Origin: CAZXCK01 sp964639225
GTDB taxonomy: Bacteria > Chloroflexota > Anaerolineae > Aggregatilineales > Phototrophicaceae
Assembly: GCA_964639225.1 (NCBI GenBank)
Contig: CAZXCK010000006.1
Span: forward strand, 1-64,000
DNA: 64,000 nt
Direction: 5' to 3'
The position numbers were made by a program, and so were the translations under genes. Below the pieces are notes generated by a model. That model was not told the DNA's origin, did no database searches, and saw only the letters and a list, made by a program, of their open reading frames with translations. Below are positions 50,021-59,314 of this stretch, piece by piece (the stretch's first letter is position 1; every line of letters begins with the position of its first letter).

Positions 50021-51220
50021 CTAACGTTTGGGGCGCATGAAGGGCGGGATGTCGATGTCGTCCTCGTCGTACACGCGGGACGAGTAATCCTGCTGCTGCG
50101 GGCGCGGCGGCTGCGGGCGCACCTGCGGCTGCTGCGGATTCTGGGCCGCTGGCTGCTGTGGCTGCTGGCGTACCTGTGGCTGCTGTGCCGGCTGCATCTG
50201 CGCCGGTCGCTGGCCCGACTGGCCGGTGGGGCGAAGCTGCTGGTCCATGCGTGTTTTGACGCGGCTCTGCTCGAAGCCGGTGGCGATCACGGTGATGCGC
50301 ACCTCGTCGCCCATGTTGTCGTCGATCTGCGCGCCGAAGATCAGGTTGACATCCGGGTGCGCGCTCTGCTTGATGATGGCCGCCGCTTCGTTGACCTCGA
50401 ACAGGCTCAGGTCGCCGCCGCCGGTGATGTTAAACAGAATGCCGCGCGCGCCATCGATGGTCACGTCCAGCAGGCCGCTGGAGATAGCCGCCTCGGCGGC
50501 CCGCCGTGCGCGGTCGTCGCCGTCGGCGTGGCCCACGGCCATCAGCGCCGCGCCACCCTCAGACATAATCGTGCGCACGTCGGCGAAGTCCAGGTTGATG
50601 AGCGCCGGGACCGTAATGAGTTCGGAAATACCCTGGATACCCTGGCGCAGCACGTCATCGGCCAGCGAAAACGCCTGTTGCAGGCTGGCGCGCTTGTCCG
50701 CGATCTGCAGCAGCCGGTCGTTGGGAATCACGATGAGCGTATCGACCTGGCCCTTGAGCGTCTCGATGCCGGCCTCGGCGTACTGCTGGCGCCGGCTGCC
50801 CTCGAAGGTAAACGGTTTGGTCACCACGCCGATGGTCAGCGCGCCCAGTTCTTTAGCGATCTGCGCCACGACCGGCGACGCGCCGGTACCGGTGCCGCCG
50901 CCCATGCCGCAGGCGATAAAGACCATGTCGGCCCCGCGCAGCACTTCGTAGAGGTCGTCCGCGCTTTCGTCGGCGGCCTTTTTGCCGATTTCAGGGTTGC
51001 CACCCGCGCCCAGGCCGCGCGTCAGCTTGTCACCGATGCGCACGCGCACCTTGGCCTTAGACAGCATCAGCGCCTGGTTGTCAGTGTTCACCGCGATGAA
51101 CTCGACGCCGCCCAGGCCCTCGTTCACCATACGGTTGACGGCATTACCACCGCCACCACCAACGCCCACCACTTTGATCTGGGCGAAGTTTTCCCCTACC
51201 GTCAGTTCTTCCATATCCAT
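50021..51220 (-). CDS. ftsZ: Cell division protein FtsZ
   Basis: A 399-residue tubulin-like GTPase that forms the division ring. The fold is standard: IKVVGVGGGGGNAVNRM, the tubulin signature GGGTGTGASPVVA and the T7 loop region NLDFADVR. A linker rich in Gln and Pro (QPAQMQPAQQPQVRQQ and on) leads to the C-terminal peptide DIDIPPFMRPKR, which normally binds FtsA and other membrane tethers. It follows ftsA with its own promoter in the 92-base gap and a strong terminator after it. Confidence 0.98.
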   Translation of the reverse strand: MDMEELTVGENFAQIKVVGVGGGGGNAVNRMVNEGLGGVEFIAVNTDNQALMLSKAKVRVRIGDKLTRGLGAGGNPEIGKKAADESADDLYEVLRGADMVFIACGMGGGTGTGASPVVAQIAKELGALTIGVVTKPFTFEGSRRQQYAEAGIETLKGQVDTLIVIPNDRLLQIADKRASLQQAFSLADDVLRQGIQGISELITVPALINLDFADVRTIMSEGGAALMAVGHADGDDRARRAAEAAISSGLLDVTIDGARGILFNITGGGDLSLFEVNEAAAIIKQSAHPDVNLIFGAQIDDNMGDEVRITVIATGFEQSRVKTRMDQQLRPTGQSGQRPAQMQPAQQPQVRQQPQQPAAQNPQQPQVRPQPPRPQQQDYSSRVYDEDDIDIPPFMRPKR

Positions 51221-51267
51221 CGGCTTAACCTTTCGAGCGATGTCCCATCCCTGCGGCCATAGACTCT

Positions 51268-51295
51268 ATTGTATCGATTAGAGGGTGATAAGCAA
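51268..51295 (-). promoter_or_regulatory. Promoter of ftsZ
   Basis: On the minus strand TTGCTT (51290-51295) and TACAAT (51268-51273) with 16 bases between. Predicted start about 51261. Confidence 0.5.
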
Positions 51296-51312
51296 ATGTG
51301 GATTTCCATGCG

Positions 51313-52551
51313 TTACTGATCGTCAGGCAGCAGCCGCCGGAAGAAATTGCCCAGTGCCCGGCCCAACCCGGAACCAGGCACGGTGCCATTGGTATCTGGC
51401 GGTGCCTGCACGGCGCTGTCCATTTCCAGGCCCAGACGCAGCAGACCAACACTGGTGCTGAACGACGGACTGCGCAGCGCGTCCGCCATGCCGGTCAGGC
51501 GTTCCGGTTTGGCCGAGCGCACCGGCACGCCGAGCTGCCGTTCCGCCACCTCGCGGATGCCCGGAAGCTGCGCGCAGCCACCCGTAATCACCGCGCCAGC
51601 CCGCAGCAGGCCATCATAGCCGCTGCGCTTGATCTCCTTGTGGACCATGCTGAAAATCTCTTCGACACGCGCCTCGATCATCACCGCCAGTTCGGACCGC
51701 TTGATCTCGGTCGGCAGTCCCTCGCCGAATGTCTCCACCAGCAGCGTCTCCAGCGGGTCCACTTCGCGGGGATTGGCGTGGCCGTACTGCACTTTGACCG
51801 TTTCCGCCGTGTCGAAAGGAATATGCGTAAAATAGGTGATATCGTTGGTCACATGGTCACCGCCGACCGCCAGCACCGCCGTATGCCACACCGTCCCCTC
51901 GATGAAGATCGCCAGGTCAGTGGTGCCGCCGCCAATGTCGATGACCACCACGCCCATCTCGCGCTCTTCGGGCGTCAGCACGGCGTCGCCCGCCGCCAGT
52001 GGATTGAGAATGAAGCGGTCCACATAGACACCCGCCGCCTGCACCGCCTGCTCTAAGTTGGCGACGCTGGTGGACGACGCGGTGATGATGTGCGTCTCCA
52101 CTTCCAGCCGGAAGCCGTGCATCCCCAACGGACTGCGCACCCGGTCCTGGCCGTCCAGCGCGTAGCTGCGCGGGACGACGTGCAGCACCTCGCGATTGTG
52201 CGGAATGGCGATGGCCCGCGCCGCGTCCATAGCGCGGTCCAGGTCTTGCATGTTGACGCCGCGCTGGCCGACGATTCCGACCACGCCCCGGCTGGTCAGC
52301 GATGTAATGTGGCTGCCCGCCAGGCTGACGAAGGCCCGTTTGATCTGGTAGCCGCTGCCCTTCTCCGCTTTATGGACCGAAGCCGAAATCGCCGAGGTCA
52401 GCGCCGATATATCGCTGACGATACCTTTTTTCATGCCCCGGCTGGGTTCGATGCCCACACCGACCACGAAGATATCGTTATCGCGCACGTCGCCGATGAC
52501 CGTGCAGATTTTGTGTGTACCTACGTCAAGTCCGATGACCAGCTCACTCAT
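51313..52551 (-). CDS. ftsA: Cell division protein FtsA
   Basis: A 412-residue actin-fold membrane tether for FtsZ. Seen: phosphate 1 loop LVIGLDVGTHKICTVIGD, the 1C domain typical of FtsA (about 80-160), phosphate 2 VVVIDIGGGTTDLAIF, the adenosine motif AVITGGCAQLPGI, and a C-terminal amphipathic segment (LGRALGNFFRRLLPDD) for membrane binding. The ATG at 52551 overlaps the end of ftsQ by 8 bases, which fixes the start; the frame is open 12 codons more. Confidence 0.96.
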   Translation of the reverse strand: MSELVIGLDVGTHKICTVIGDVRDNDIFVVGVGIEPSRGMKKGIVSDISALTSAISASVHKAEKGSGYQIKRAFVSLAGSHITSLTSRGVVGIVGQRGVNMQDLDRAMDAARAIAIPHNREVLHVVPRSYALDGQDRVRSPLGMHGFRLEVETHIITASSTSVANLEQAVQAAGVYVDRFILNPLAAGDAVLTPEEREMGVVVIDIGGGTTDLAIFIEGTVWHTAVLAVGGDHVTNDITYFTHIPFDTAETVKVQYGHANPREVDPLETLLVETFGEGLPTEIKRSELAVMIEARVEEIFSMVHKEIKRSGYDGLLRAGAVITGGCAQLPGIREVAERQLGVPVRSAKPERLTGMADALRSPSFSTSVGLLRLGLEMDSAVQAPPDTNGTVPGSGLGRALGNFFRRLLPDDQ

Positions 52552-53395
52552 GGCACAGTTCCACGCTTCCACAATAATAGACCGCATCAGGATGCGCGAC
52601 GTTAATCTCTACCGGCGTGATGCCACGCGCCTGCAGGTCGTCGCGCACGGCCTCATAGATCAGCAGTTTGTCCGGCATATCGGTGCCGGTCCCCAGCCAA
52701 ACATTCCAGCCGCCGGGTTCCCGGAATCCCAACCCTTTAGCTGGATGATAGCGCAGGACTTCCAGCCCGGCCAGCAGCGATTGCAGTTGCAGCGCGCCCG
52801 TCACCGCATCCAGAGGAACGGGCACATCAACACCCGGCGGACCTTCAATAATCGGCTCGGCCATCACGCGCATCAGCGCCGGGCGCGGCTCGTTATCCGA
52901 TGGGAAGCGCAGCACCCGCCCCTGAATATCGACCAGGGCCGTCACCCCGGCCTGCACCCAGATCAGAGCCGGCTCGCGCTCCTCGACAACGATCTGCACC
53001 ATATCCGGCGGCCAGCCCACCGTCACGCGGGCGCTGGCGATCACCGGTGAGGCCGTCTCGATGTTGCGGCTCACCGTCTCCGGATTCACCCAGAACACAT
53101 GCACATTGGCGATGTCGGCATAACGGAATATCTCCGCCTCACTCACATAACGCGCCCCGCGCACGGTCACATGGCGCACGTAGAAAAAGTCCGTTATGAA
53201 GAAAGCCACCAGCACCAGACTGAAGCTGACGACGATCAACGCACTGATAACGCGCCAGCTCACGCCGATGCGACTGCGCTCGCCGTGCTCGACCGCCGGG
53301 CGTGCCTCGTCCACGCGGGCGGCCACACCCCCGCGCCACACCGCCGGATTGCGCTCGGCTTTTCGCTTTTGCTGGCGCACACGCAACGTCGACAT
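52544..53395 (-). CDS. ftsQ: Cell division protein FtsQ/DivIB
   Basis: About 283 residues with a basic cytoplasmic N-terminus (about 1-45), one membrane helix (VISALIVVSFSLVLVAFFITDFF) and a POTRA domain directly after it (VRHVTVRGARYVSEAEIFRYADI). The rest is the beta domain of the FtsQ family. It links FtsB/L and the septal synthase. A TTG one codon before the chosen ATG is also open. It sits between murB and ftsA, as in many dcw clusters. Confidence 0.88.
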   Translation of the reverse strand: MSTLRVRQQKRKAERNPAVWRGGVAARVDEARPAVEHGERSRIGVSWRVISALIVVSFSLVLVAFFITDFFYVRHVTVRGARYVSEAEIFRYADIANVHVFWVNPETVSRNIETASPVIASARVTVGWPPDMVQIVVEEREPALIWVQAGVTALVDIQGRVLRFPSDNEPRPALMRVMAEPIIEGPPGVDVPVPLDAVTGALQLQSLLAGLEVLRYHPAKGLGFREPGGWNVWLGTGTDMPDKLLIYEAVRDDLQARGITPVEINVAHPDAVYYCGSVELCHE

Positions 53396-53417
53396 CAACC
53401 ACTAGACTCTCACTAAC

Positions 53418-54356
53418 CTACACATCCGGCGGCGGCTCGTGCTCGCCGACCAGTTCGATCTCCAGTTCCAGGCGCACCCCGCTGTGCTGTTCGACCGCTT
53501 CGCGCACATGGCGGATGAGCGCGTAATAGTCGGCGGCGCTGGCGTTCTGGCGGGCGTCGCTGGTGAAGAAATTGGCGTGAACCGGCGACACCATCGCCCC
53601 GCCGATGGCGAATCCCTTCAGTCCCGCCGCTTCAATCAGACGTCCGGCATAATCGCCGGGCGGGTTCTTGAAGATGCTGCCCAGGCTGGCCCCTGGCGGC
53701 TGCGTCCGTTTGCGATACGCCACGAACTCCGCCATACGCGCCTTGATAGCATCCGGGCTGTCAGGCGGCAGTCGAAACGTCGCCAGCAGCACCAGAAAGC
53801 GACGGTCGGCGCGCGCTTTCAGTATGGAGTAACGATAACCATACTGCAAATCGTCGCAGGCGTACAGGCTGGCACCGCGATCCGCTTCCAGCACTACCGC
53901 GTCGGCCAGAGTCGTCGCCATATCGCTGCCATGCGCGCCAGCGTTGTTGACCACCGCCCCGCCGACCGTCCCCGGCACACTGACAGCCCACTCCATGCCA
54001 GCCAGACCGTGAGCCTGGCATTTGTGCGCCAGAACCGACAGGCTGGTGCCCGCCGCCGCCGACACCGTGCGACCCTCGTGCCACTCGCCGAACTCCACCT
54101 GACTCACCCGGTTGATGACCACCAGACCGCGCACACCCCGGTCGGCGACCAGCACATTAGCGCCGCCGCCCAGCACGCGCACCGGCATCGCCTGCGCCCA
54201 GGCCGCGCCGACGACTTCCGCCAGCTCATCGACCGACTCGCGGGCGATATACAACCAGTCCGCCGGGCCGCCCAGGCGCGCCGCCGTGTACCTCGACAGC
54301 GGCTCACCGGCCAGCAGCCGGTCACGGAAGCGCGCGCTCAAACCAGGGATCGGCAT
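53418..54356 (-). CDS. murB: UDP-N-acetylenolpyruvoylglucosamine reductase
   Basis: A 312-residue FAD enzyme that reduces the enolpyruvyl group to give UDP-MurNAc. FAD binding: YTAARLGGPADWLYIA, RVLGGGANVLVADRGVRGLVV and WAVSVPGTVGGAVVNNAGAHG. The C-terminus has the type II pattern GASLGSIFKNPPGDYAGRLIEAAGLKG (active-site Ser) and the late glutamate. It starts 5 bases after murC ends and is followed by ftsQ. Confidence 0.96.
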   Translation of the reverse strand: MPIPGLSARFRDRLLAGEPLSRYTAARLGGPADWLYIARESVDELAEVVGAAWAQAMPVRVLGGGANVLVADRGVRGLVVINRVSQVEFGEWHEGRTVSAAAGTSLSVLAHKCQAHGLAGMEWAVSVPGTVGGAVVNNAGAHGSDMATTLADAVVLEADRGASLYACDDLQYGYRYSILKARADRRFLVLLATFRLPPDSPDAIKARMAEFVAYRKRTQPPGASLGSIFKNPPGDYAGRLIEAAGLKGFAIGGAMVSPVHANFFTSDARQNASAADYYALIRHVREAVEQHSGVRLELEIELVGEHEPPPDV

Positions 54357-54361
54357 CAGCG

Positions 54362-55762
54362 TCAGCCTTCCTGGATACTGGCCAGATAATCCTGGCCGAT
54401 CTGCGGCGCATTACCAGCGCTCAGGATCAGGATCACCGCCGGGGCGCTGACGCGATCGCGCAGCAGCCGCACCGTTTGCTCCAGCGAACCCGACGCGCGC
54501 GCGTCCACATCGCGGAGCTGCGCCGCCGCCCACGCCGCATCCACGCCAGGAATCGGCTCTTCGCGCGCGGCATAGATGTCGGTCACCAGCACATAATCGG
54601 CGTCAGCGAAAGCGGTGGCGTAATCGTCGATAAGGCGCTGCGTGCGGCTGTACATATGCGGCTGCCACACCACCCACAGCGTGCGCTGCGGGTAACGCTG
54701 GCGCGCTGCCTCGACCGTCATGCGGATGGCGGTCGGGTGGTGGGCGTAATCGTCGATGATGGCCACGCCGCCCACATCGGCGCGCAGTTCAAAGCGGCGA
54801 CCTGTGCTGGCGAAGCCCGGCAGCAGCGATGCCGCGTCCGGGATGAACAGGCCCAGCCCATCGACGACGGCCAGGGCGGCCAGCGCGTTTCGCACGTTAT
54901 ACAGTCCGGGAATCGCCAGCCGGGCCGATGCCACCACCTGCCGCAGATGGCCAAAGCCCACCTGCACCTCGAAAGTGGTGCTTCCTGACGCGCCGATCTG
55001 CGTGTTGACGGCAGCCAGATTTACCTCGGTGGGGTGGTCCAGACCGTAGCTAATCACCTCACGCTGGCCCGCCACCTCATGCGCCAGCGCCAGCGCGGCG
55101 GGGTCATCGGCGCACACGATCAACCGTCCGTTGGGCGGCAGCCGCACCAGAAAGTCGGCGAAGGCCCGTCGCATGTCGGCTTCGGTGGCGAAATAGTCGG
55201 GATGGTCATATTCCAGGCTGGTCAGCACGGCGATATCGGGGTTAATGCCATGAAACATATGTCCGTACTCGTCGGCCTCGATGACAAACAGACCGCCCGT
55301 GCCCAGACCCGCATTGGTACCGGTGTTAGGCATCACCCCGCCAACGATGTAAGACGGGTCGCGCCCGGACTCGCGCAGCAGATGCACGATCATGGCGGTC
55401 GTGGTGGTTTTACCATGTGTGCCGGCCACAGCGATCACCCTGTGGCCTTCCATGAGCGCCGCCAGCACGTCGCGCCGCCGGTACACCGGGATGCCCGCCG
55501 CACGCGCCGCGACGATCTCCACGTGGTCATCAGGGGCCGCCGACGTAGCGATAACCATATGCGCGCCCCGGATATACTCGGCGCGGTGGCCGGTGTAGAT
55601 GGTCGCCCCAAGCGGAACCAGCGCGGTCGCCAGTTCGCTGCGCTGGCGGTCACTGCCGGTGACGGTCATCCCACGCAGCAGCAGAATCCGCGCGATGGCG
55701 GACATTCCGAAGCCGCCAATGCCGATAATGTGGACCCGCTGACCAGGGACGAAGCGTTTCAT
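54362..55762 (-). CDS. murC: UDP-N-acetylmuramate-L-alanine ligase
   Basis: A 466-residue Mur ligase that adds the first L-Ala. Signature: VHIIGIGGFGMSAIARILLLRG at the N-terminus (UDP binding), VAGTHGKTTTTAMIVHLL (ATP), EADEYGHMFHGINPDIAVLTSLEYDHPDYF, and the WVVWQPHMYSRTQRL C-terminal motif. Length and order are normal. Upstream lie the two CvpA-like genes. Confidence 0.97.
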   Translation of the reverse strand: MKRFVPGQRVHIIGIGGFGMSAIARILLLRGMTVTGSDRQRSELATALVPLGATIYTGHRAEYIRGAHMVIATSAAPDDHVEIVAARAAGIPVYRRRDVLAALMEGHRVIAVAGTHGKTTTTAMIVHLLRESGRDPSYIVGGVMPNTGTNAGLGTGGLFVIEADEYGHMFHGINPDIAVLTSLEYDHPDYFATEADMRRAFADFLVRLPPNGRLIVCADDPAALALAHEVAGQREVISYGLDHPTEVNLAAVNTQIGASGSTTFEVQVGFGHLRQVVASARLAIPGLYNVRNALAALAVVDGLGLFIPDAASLLPGFASTGRRFELRADVGGVAIIDDYAHHPTAIRMTVEAARQRYPQRTLWVVWQPHMYSRTQRLIDDYATAFADADYVLVTDIYAAREEPIPGVDAAWAAAQLRDVDARASGSLEQTVRLLRDRVSAPAVILILSAGNAPQIGQDYLASIQEG

Positions 55763-55782
55763 AGTCTCAACCTGACGCCAGA

Positions 55783-56313
55783 CTACAGGACGAGCAGAAC
55801 CAGCACGAACAGGATAATCACCAGAATCAGCATAAACTCATTGCTGCCACCGACCCCGCCGGTCAGGATGAGCTGCGGCATCCAGCCGATCATCTCGGCG
55901 CTGGGTGATCCAGGCGCTGGTGCCACGATATACGGCGAAAACGGATACTCATTAATATCCATAAAGTACCACAATGTACCGCCGACCAGATAGCCATTCA
56001 CAAAGCCGACTACCCCGCCCAGGATACTCCCCTGCAGGCCGATCCTCTGCCCGATGTCCGCCCGACCAAACGTCCGGTTCTGGTATGCCCAGTAGACCAC
56101 CAGCATAAACACCAGCGCCTGAATCAGGAAAGCGTATTCACGCTGGAACGACAGCAGCAGCGTACCGCGAAACAGAGGGTCGAACTGGAGCAGCGTGAAC
56201 ATCGCCAGCAGAATACCGGCGGATGCGATGATCTCTTTGTTCCAGCCGCGCATCAGGCCAATCAGCCCGAAGAACGTCCCCAGTATCCACATCAGCGAAT
56301 AAAGCTGAATCAT
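55783..56313 (-). CDS. CvpA-like membrane protein, second of a tandem pair
   Basis: 176 residues, about four membrane helices, with a C-terminal helix that is almost only aliphatic (FMLILVIILFVLVLLVL). The N-terminus IGLMRGWNKEIIASAGILLAMFTL is closely matched by the neighbouring gene (VGFSRGWNKEVIATSGIILALFAL), so the two come from a tandem duplication. The helix pattern and the R-G-W-x-E-like turn resemble CvpA-type proteins. The ATG at 56313 has GGAGGTG 7 bases upstream. Position between murC and murG suggests a link to envelope synthesis (inference). Confidence 0.6.
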   Translation of the reverse strand: MIQLYSLMWILGTFFGLIGLMRGWNKEIIASAGILLAMFTLLQFDPLFRGTLLLSFQREYAFLIQALVFMLVVYWAYQNRTFGRADIGQRIGLQGSILGGVVGFVNGYLVGGTLWYFMDINEYPFSPYIVAPAPGSPSAEMIGWMPQLILTGGVGGSNEFMLILVIILFVLVLLVL

Positions 56314-56341
56314 TCGCAGCACCTCCGCGCCAGCGCGCGGT

Positions 56342-56893
56342 TCAGATGACGATCAGTACGATCAGAAACAAAATAATCACCAGTATCGCCAGCACTGTCC
56401 CCTCGCCGCCCGGACCGCCAGCCAGCACATACAGCGGCAGCGAATCGACGAAATTGGCGCTGGCCGAGCCGGGTACCGGTCGGCTGAGATACGGGCTGAG
56501 TGGATAATCGGTCACATGCATAAAATACCACAGCGACCCCCATATCAGATACCCATTGAGGCCGCCCACCAGGCCGCCCAGCACATTCGATTGCAGCCGA
56601 TCGCGGCCCTCTTCGCGGGTACCGCGCCGTTCGATGGCTTCCTTGTTGATGATGGCCCGTTCCTGATAAGCGAAGAACACCACCGCGCTGAACAGGATCG
56701 CCCGCACCAGCAGTCGCTGGTCGGCGGGAACGTTGGCCAGCAGCGTGTCCAGCGTCGAGTTGAACTGGAACAGGGCAAACAGCGCCAGAATAATACCCGA
56801 CGTGGCGATGACCTCTTTGTTCCAACCCCTGGAAAACCCAACCATAGCGAAGGTAAACACCATCGCACCCAGCAGTACCGTAAGCTGTATCAT
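56342..56893 (-). CDS. CvpA-like membrane protein, first of a tandem pair
   Basis: 183 residues, about four membrane helices. It shares the RGWNKE block, the LGGLVGGLNGYLIWGSLWYFMHVTDYPLSPY loop and the aliphatic C-terminal helix (VLAILVIILFLIVLIVI) with its neighbour. A charged cytoplasmic-type loop (NKEAIERRGTREEGRDRLQ) sits in the middle. The ATG overlaps the last bases of murG (ATGA overlap), so translation is coupled. Unknown function; similar in form to CvpA. Confidence 0.6.
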   Translation of the reverse strand: MIQLTVLLGAMVFTFAMVGFSRGWNKEVIATSGIILALFALFQFNSTLDTLLANVPADQRLLVRAILFSAVVFFAYQERAIINKEAIERRGTREEGRDRLQSNVLGGLVGGLNGYLIWGSLWYFMHVTDYPLSPYLSRPVPGSASANFVDSLPLYVLAGGPGGEGTVLAILVIILFLIVLIVI

Positions 56894-58020
56894 TGTCTGT
56901 CCCGCGCCAGTCTGGTTAAAGTCTGTGCAACGTTGGCGGCTCCGTCGGCACAGGCCAGCCGCCGGGCCTGGTCTCGCATGGCGTCCAGGCGCTTGGAATC
57001 GCCCAGCAGTTCGCGCACCAGCGGCAGCAGCCGGTCGGCCATCTGCGCCTCATCCAGGTGAATGGCCGCGCCGCGCTCTGCCAGATAATCGGCGTTGACC
57101 TGCTGGTAACGCCAGCTATAGGCCAGCGGAATCAGGATCGACGGCAGGCCGAACAGCGGAAACTCCGCCAGAATGCTGGCTCCGGCCCGGCAGATGGCCA
57201 GGTCCGCCGCCGCGAAGGCCAGCGCCATATCCTCATGCAGATACGGGAACGCATGGTAATCGGCATGGTCGGCCAGCGACCCGGCCTGCGCCTGCACCCG
57301 TTCCCAGTCCAGCCTGCCAGTCAGGTGGATCACCTGCACGCCATCCGCCAGAATGTCGCCCAGAACGTCAACAAACCCACGATTCACGGCGCGCGCCCCC
57401 AGGCTGCCACCGAACACCAGCAGAACCGGGCGCGATGGGTCCAGCTCGAAATGCTGGCGAGCCTGCTGCCGCGCCTGTTCACGGTTTTCGGGCCGCGCCA
57501 GGTCGGTCATGGCCGCCCGCAGCGGATAGCCGGTGACGACCGTGCGGCTGCCGGGGAAATACGCCGCCGATTCGGCGACGTTGAGCGCGATCTCGGTGGC
57601 GAAACGGCGCAGCACGCGGATGGTCAGGCCCGGCTCGACATCCGGCAGAAATATCAGCAGCGGCACCCGGCGCAGCCGAGCCGCCAGCGCCACCGGGAAG
57701 CTCACCCAGCCGCCCGTGCTGAGAATGGCCTGCGGGCGATGACGCCCCAGCAGGCCGAAAGCCTGCACGGTCCCCACCAGCAGTTTCGCCCCGCTGACCA
57801 GCATCCGCAGCGGGTTGACGCCATGTACCGGACCGGCCTGCACCTCATGATGGGCCGCAAACGGCACGCCGGACTGCTCCACCAGGGAACGCTCGAAACC
57901 GCCCACCGTCCCCACGAAGATCAGCTCCGCATCCGGAACCTGCTTAACCATCGCCTCCGCTGTGGCCAGCGCGGGATACACGTGCCCGCCGGTCCCGCCC
58001 GCTGTAATCATGATGCGCAA
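56890..58020 (-). CDS. murG: UDP-GlcNAc: undecaprenyl-PP-MurNAc-pentapeptide transferase
   Basis: A 376-residue GT28 enzyme that makes lipid II on the cytoplasmic face. Seen: MITAGGTGGHVYPALATAEA (start), ILSTGGWVSFPVALAARL, LLVFGGSLGARAVNRGF and the C-terminal donor-binding DLAICRAGASILAEFPLFGLPSILIPL. I place the start at TTG 58020, because it gives the family N-terminus (M)RIMITAGG and has GGAGAA 7 bases upstream; the ATG at 58011 is the alternative. This start overlaps ftsW by 77 bases. It is followed by the CvpA-like pair. Confidence 0.95.
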   Translation of the reverse strand: MRIMITAGGTGGHVYPALATAEAMVKQVPDAELIFVGTVGGFERSLVEQSGVPFAAHHEVQAGPVHGVNPLRMLVSGAKLLVGTVQAFGLLGRHRPQAILSTGGWVSFPVALAARLRRVPLLIFLPDVEPGLTIRVLRRFATEIALNVAESAAYFPGSRTVVTGYPLRAAMTDLARPENREQARQQARQHFELDPSRPVLLVFGGSLGARAVNRGFVDVLGDILADGVQVIHLTGRLDWERVQAQAGSLADHADYHAFPYLHEDMALAFAAADLAICRAGASILAEFPLFGLPSILIPLAYSWRYQQVNADYLAERGAAIHLDEAQMADRLLPLVRELLGDSKRLDAMRDQARRLACADGAANVAQTLTRLARDRQ

Positions 58021-59266
58021 GAGGCTTTCTCCGTTCTGGTGAGTTCTGCCGTATGATCGTATCGCGCTGCACACTGAGCAGCAGGCCCACCCCCACCATC
58101 AGCACCACCAGCGACGACCCGCCGAAGCTGATGAACGGCAGCGGCAGCCCGGTAAACGGAATCAGCGCCACAATCACCGCGATATTGAGAATCGCTTTGG
58201 CGGCGATCCATATCGTGACACCGGCGGCCAGCAGCATACGGTACGAATCGCCGGCGTTCCAGGCAATCTGCAGGCCACGCATCACGAGAGCTACGTACAA
58301 TAGCACAACCCCCGACGCGCCGACGACCCCCAGTTCCTCGCCGATGACGGCGAAAATGCTGTCGGTATGGGCAGCCGGCAGCGCCAGGAATTTCTGGCGG
58401 CTTTCACCCAGGCCCACGCCCGTCCAGCCGCCGGAAAAGAAGGCGATCAGCGCCTGGCGCGTGTGATAGTCCACCATCATCGGGTCGGTGATTGTCAGGC
58501 TGGACTCGAAGCGGTCCAGGCGGTCGGTCACATAAGCGGGCATAAATGGTCGGGTGACAAACCACCCCACCAGCAGCACCAACAGGATAATACCCACCTG
58601 TCGCATATCGGCCCCAGCCATGAAAAACATGACACTGGTGCTGATGACGATGACCAGCGCCGTGCTGAAGTCCGGCTGCAGCACCACCAGCGCGATCACA
58701 ATCGTCACCAGCATAACGAACGGCAGCAGGCCCGCCGTGAAGCTGCTCACTCGCCGCTGCTTGGAACTCAGCCAGGCCGACATATAGATAATCATCGCCA
58801 GTTCGGAGAACTCGCCCGGCTGGAAGCGCCCGGCGATCAGCGCGCGGCGGGCGCCGAACGTGTCGTCGCCGAACATCAGCACGGCGATCAGAAAGCTGAT
58901 GGCCAGCAGCATAATCACCACCGACAGCCGCCGGACAATGCGCACATCCAGCGCGGAGAAGATCACCATCACCGCCAGACCGATGCCCACGTTGCGCGCA
59001 TGCTGCACCAGCACCGCTGTCTCGCTGCCAAACTCGACCAGGCTCCAGTCGAAAGTGGCGCTGAACACCATCACCACGCCTGTCATCAGCAGCATACTGA
59101 CGATGACCAGCAGCGGCTTGTCCAGCGTGCGCAGAAATGTCAGTTTGCGCTCGGTCGGCGGCGCGATGGCCTCCGTCGAGGCGCGGGCAGCACCGCGAAT
59201 GGCTGGCCGCACAGCGGTTGCGGGCATGTCGTCGTCAACGAACTGTGGGAGGGATTGGTCAGTCAT
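57944..59266 (-). CDS. ftsW: Lipid II polymerase FtsW (SEDS family)
   Basis: A 440-residue SEDS glycosyltransferase of the division septum with ten helices after a cytoplasmic N-terminus of about 45 residues. Signature: FGARRALIAGRFQPGEFSELAMI, LQPDFSTALVIVI, HTDSIFAVIGEELGVVGA (the catalytic Asp region) and PFTGLPLPFISFGGSSLVV. The cytoplasmic C-terminus is short and basic. It lies 48 bases after murD and overlaps murG. Confidence 0.94.
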   Translation of the reverse strand: MTDQSLPQFVDDDMPATAVRPAIRGAARASTEAIAPPTERKLTFLRTLDKPLLVIVSMLLMTGVVMVFSATFDWSLVEFGSETAVLVQHARNVGIGLAVMVIFSALDVRIVRRLSVVIMLLAISFLIAVLMFGDDTFGARRALIAGRFQPGEFSELAMIIYMSAWLSSKQRRVSSFTAGLLPFVMLVTIVIALVVLQPDFSTALVIVISTSVMFFMAGADMRQVGIILLVLLVGWFVTRPFMPAYVTDRLDRFESSLTITDPMMVDYHTRQALIAFFSGGWTGVGLGESRQKFLALPAAHTDSIFAVIGEELGVVGASGVVLLYVALVMRGLQIAWNAGDSYRMLLAAGVTIWIAAKAILNIAVIVALIPFTGLPLPFISFGGSSLVVLMVGVGLLLSVQRDTIIRQNSPERRKPLAHHDYSGRDRRARVSRAGHSGGDG

Positions 59267-59314
59267 CAGCGGATTCCATCATCAACATACGATTTAAGGT
59301 GGTTACTGACTCAA

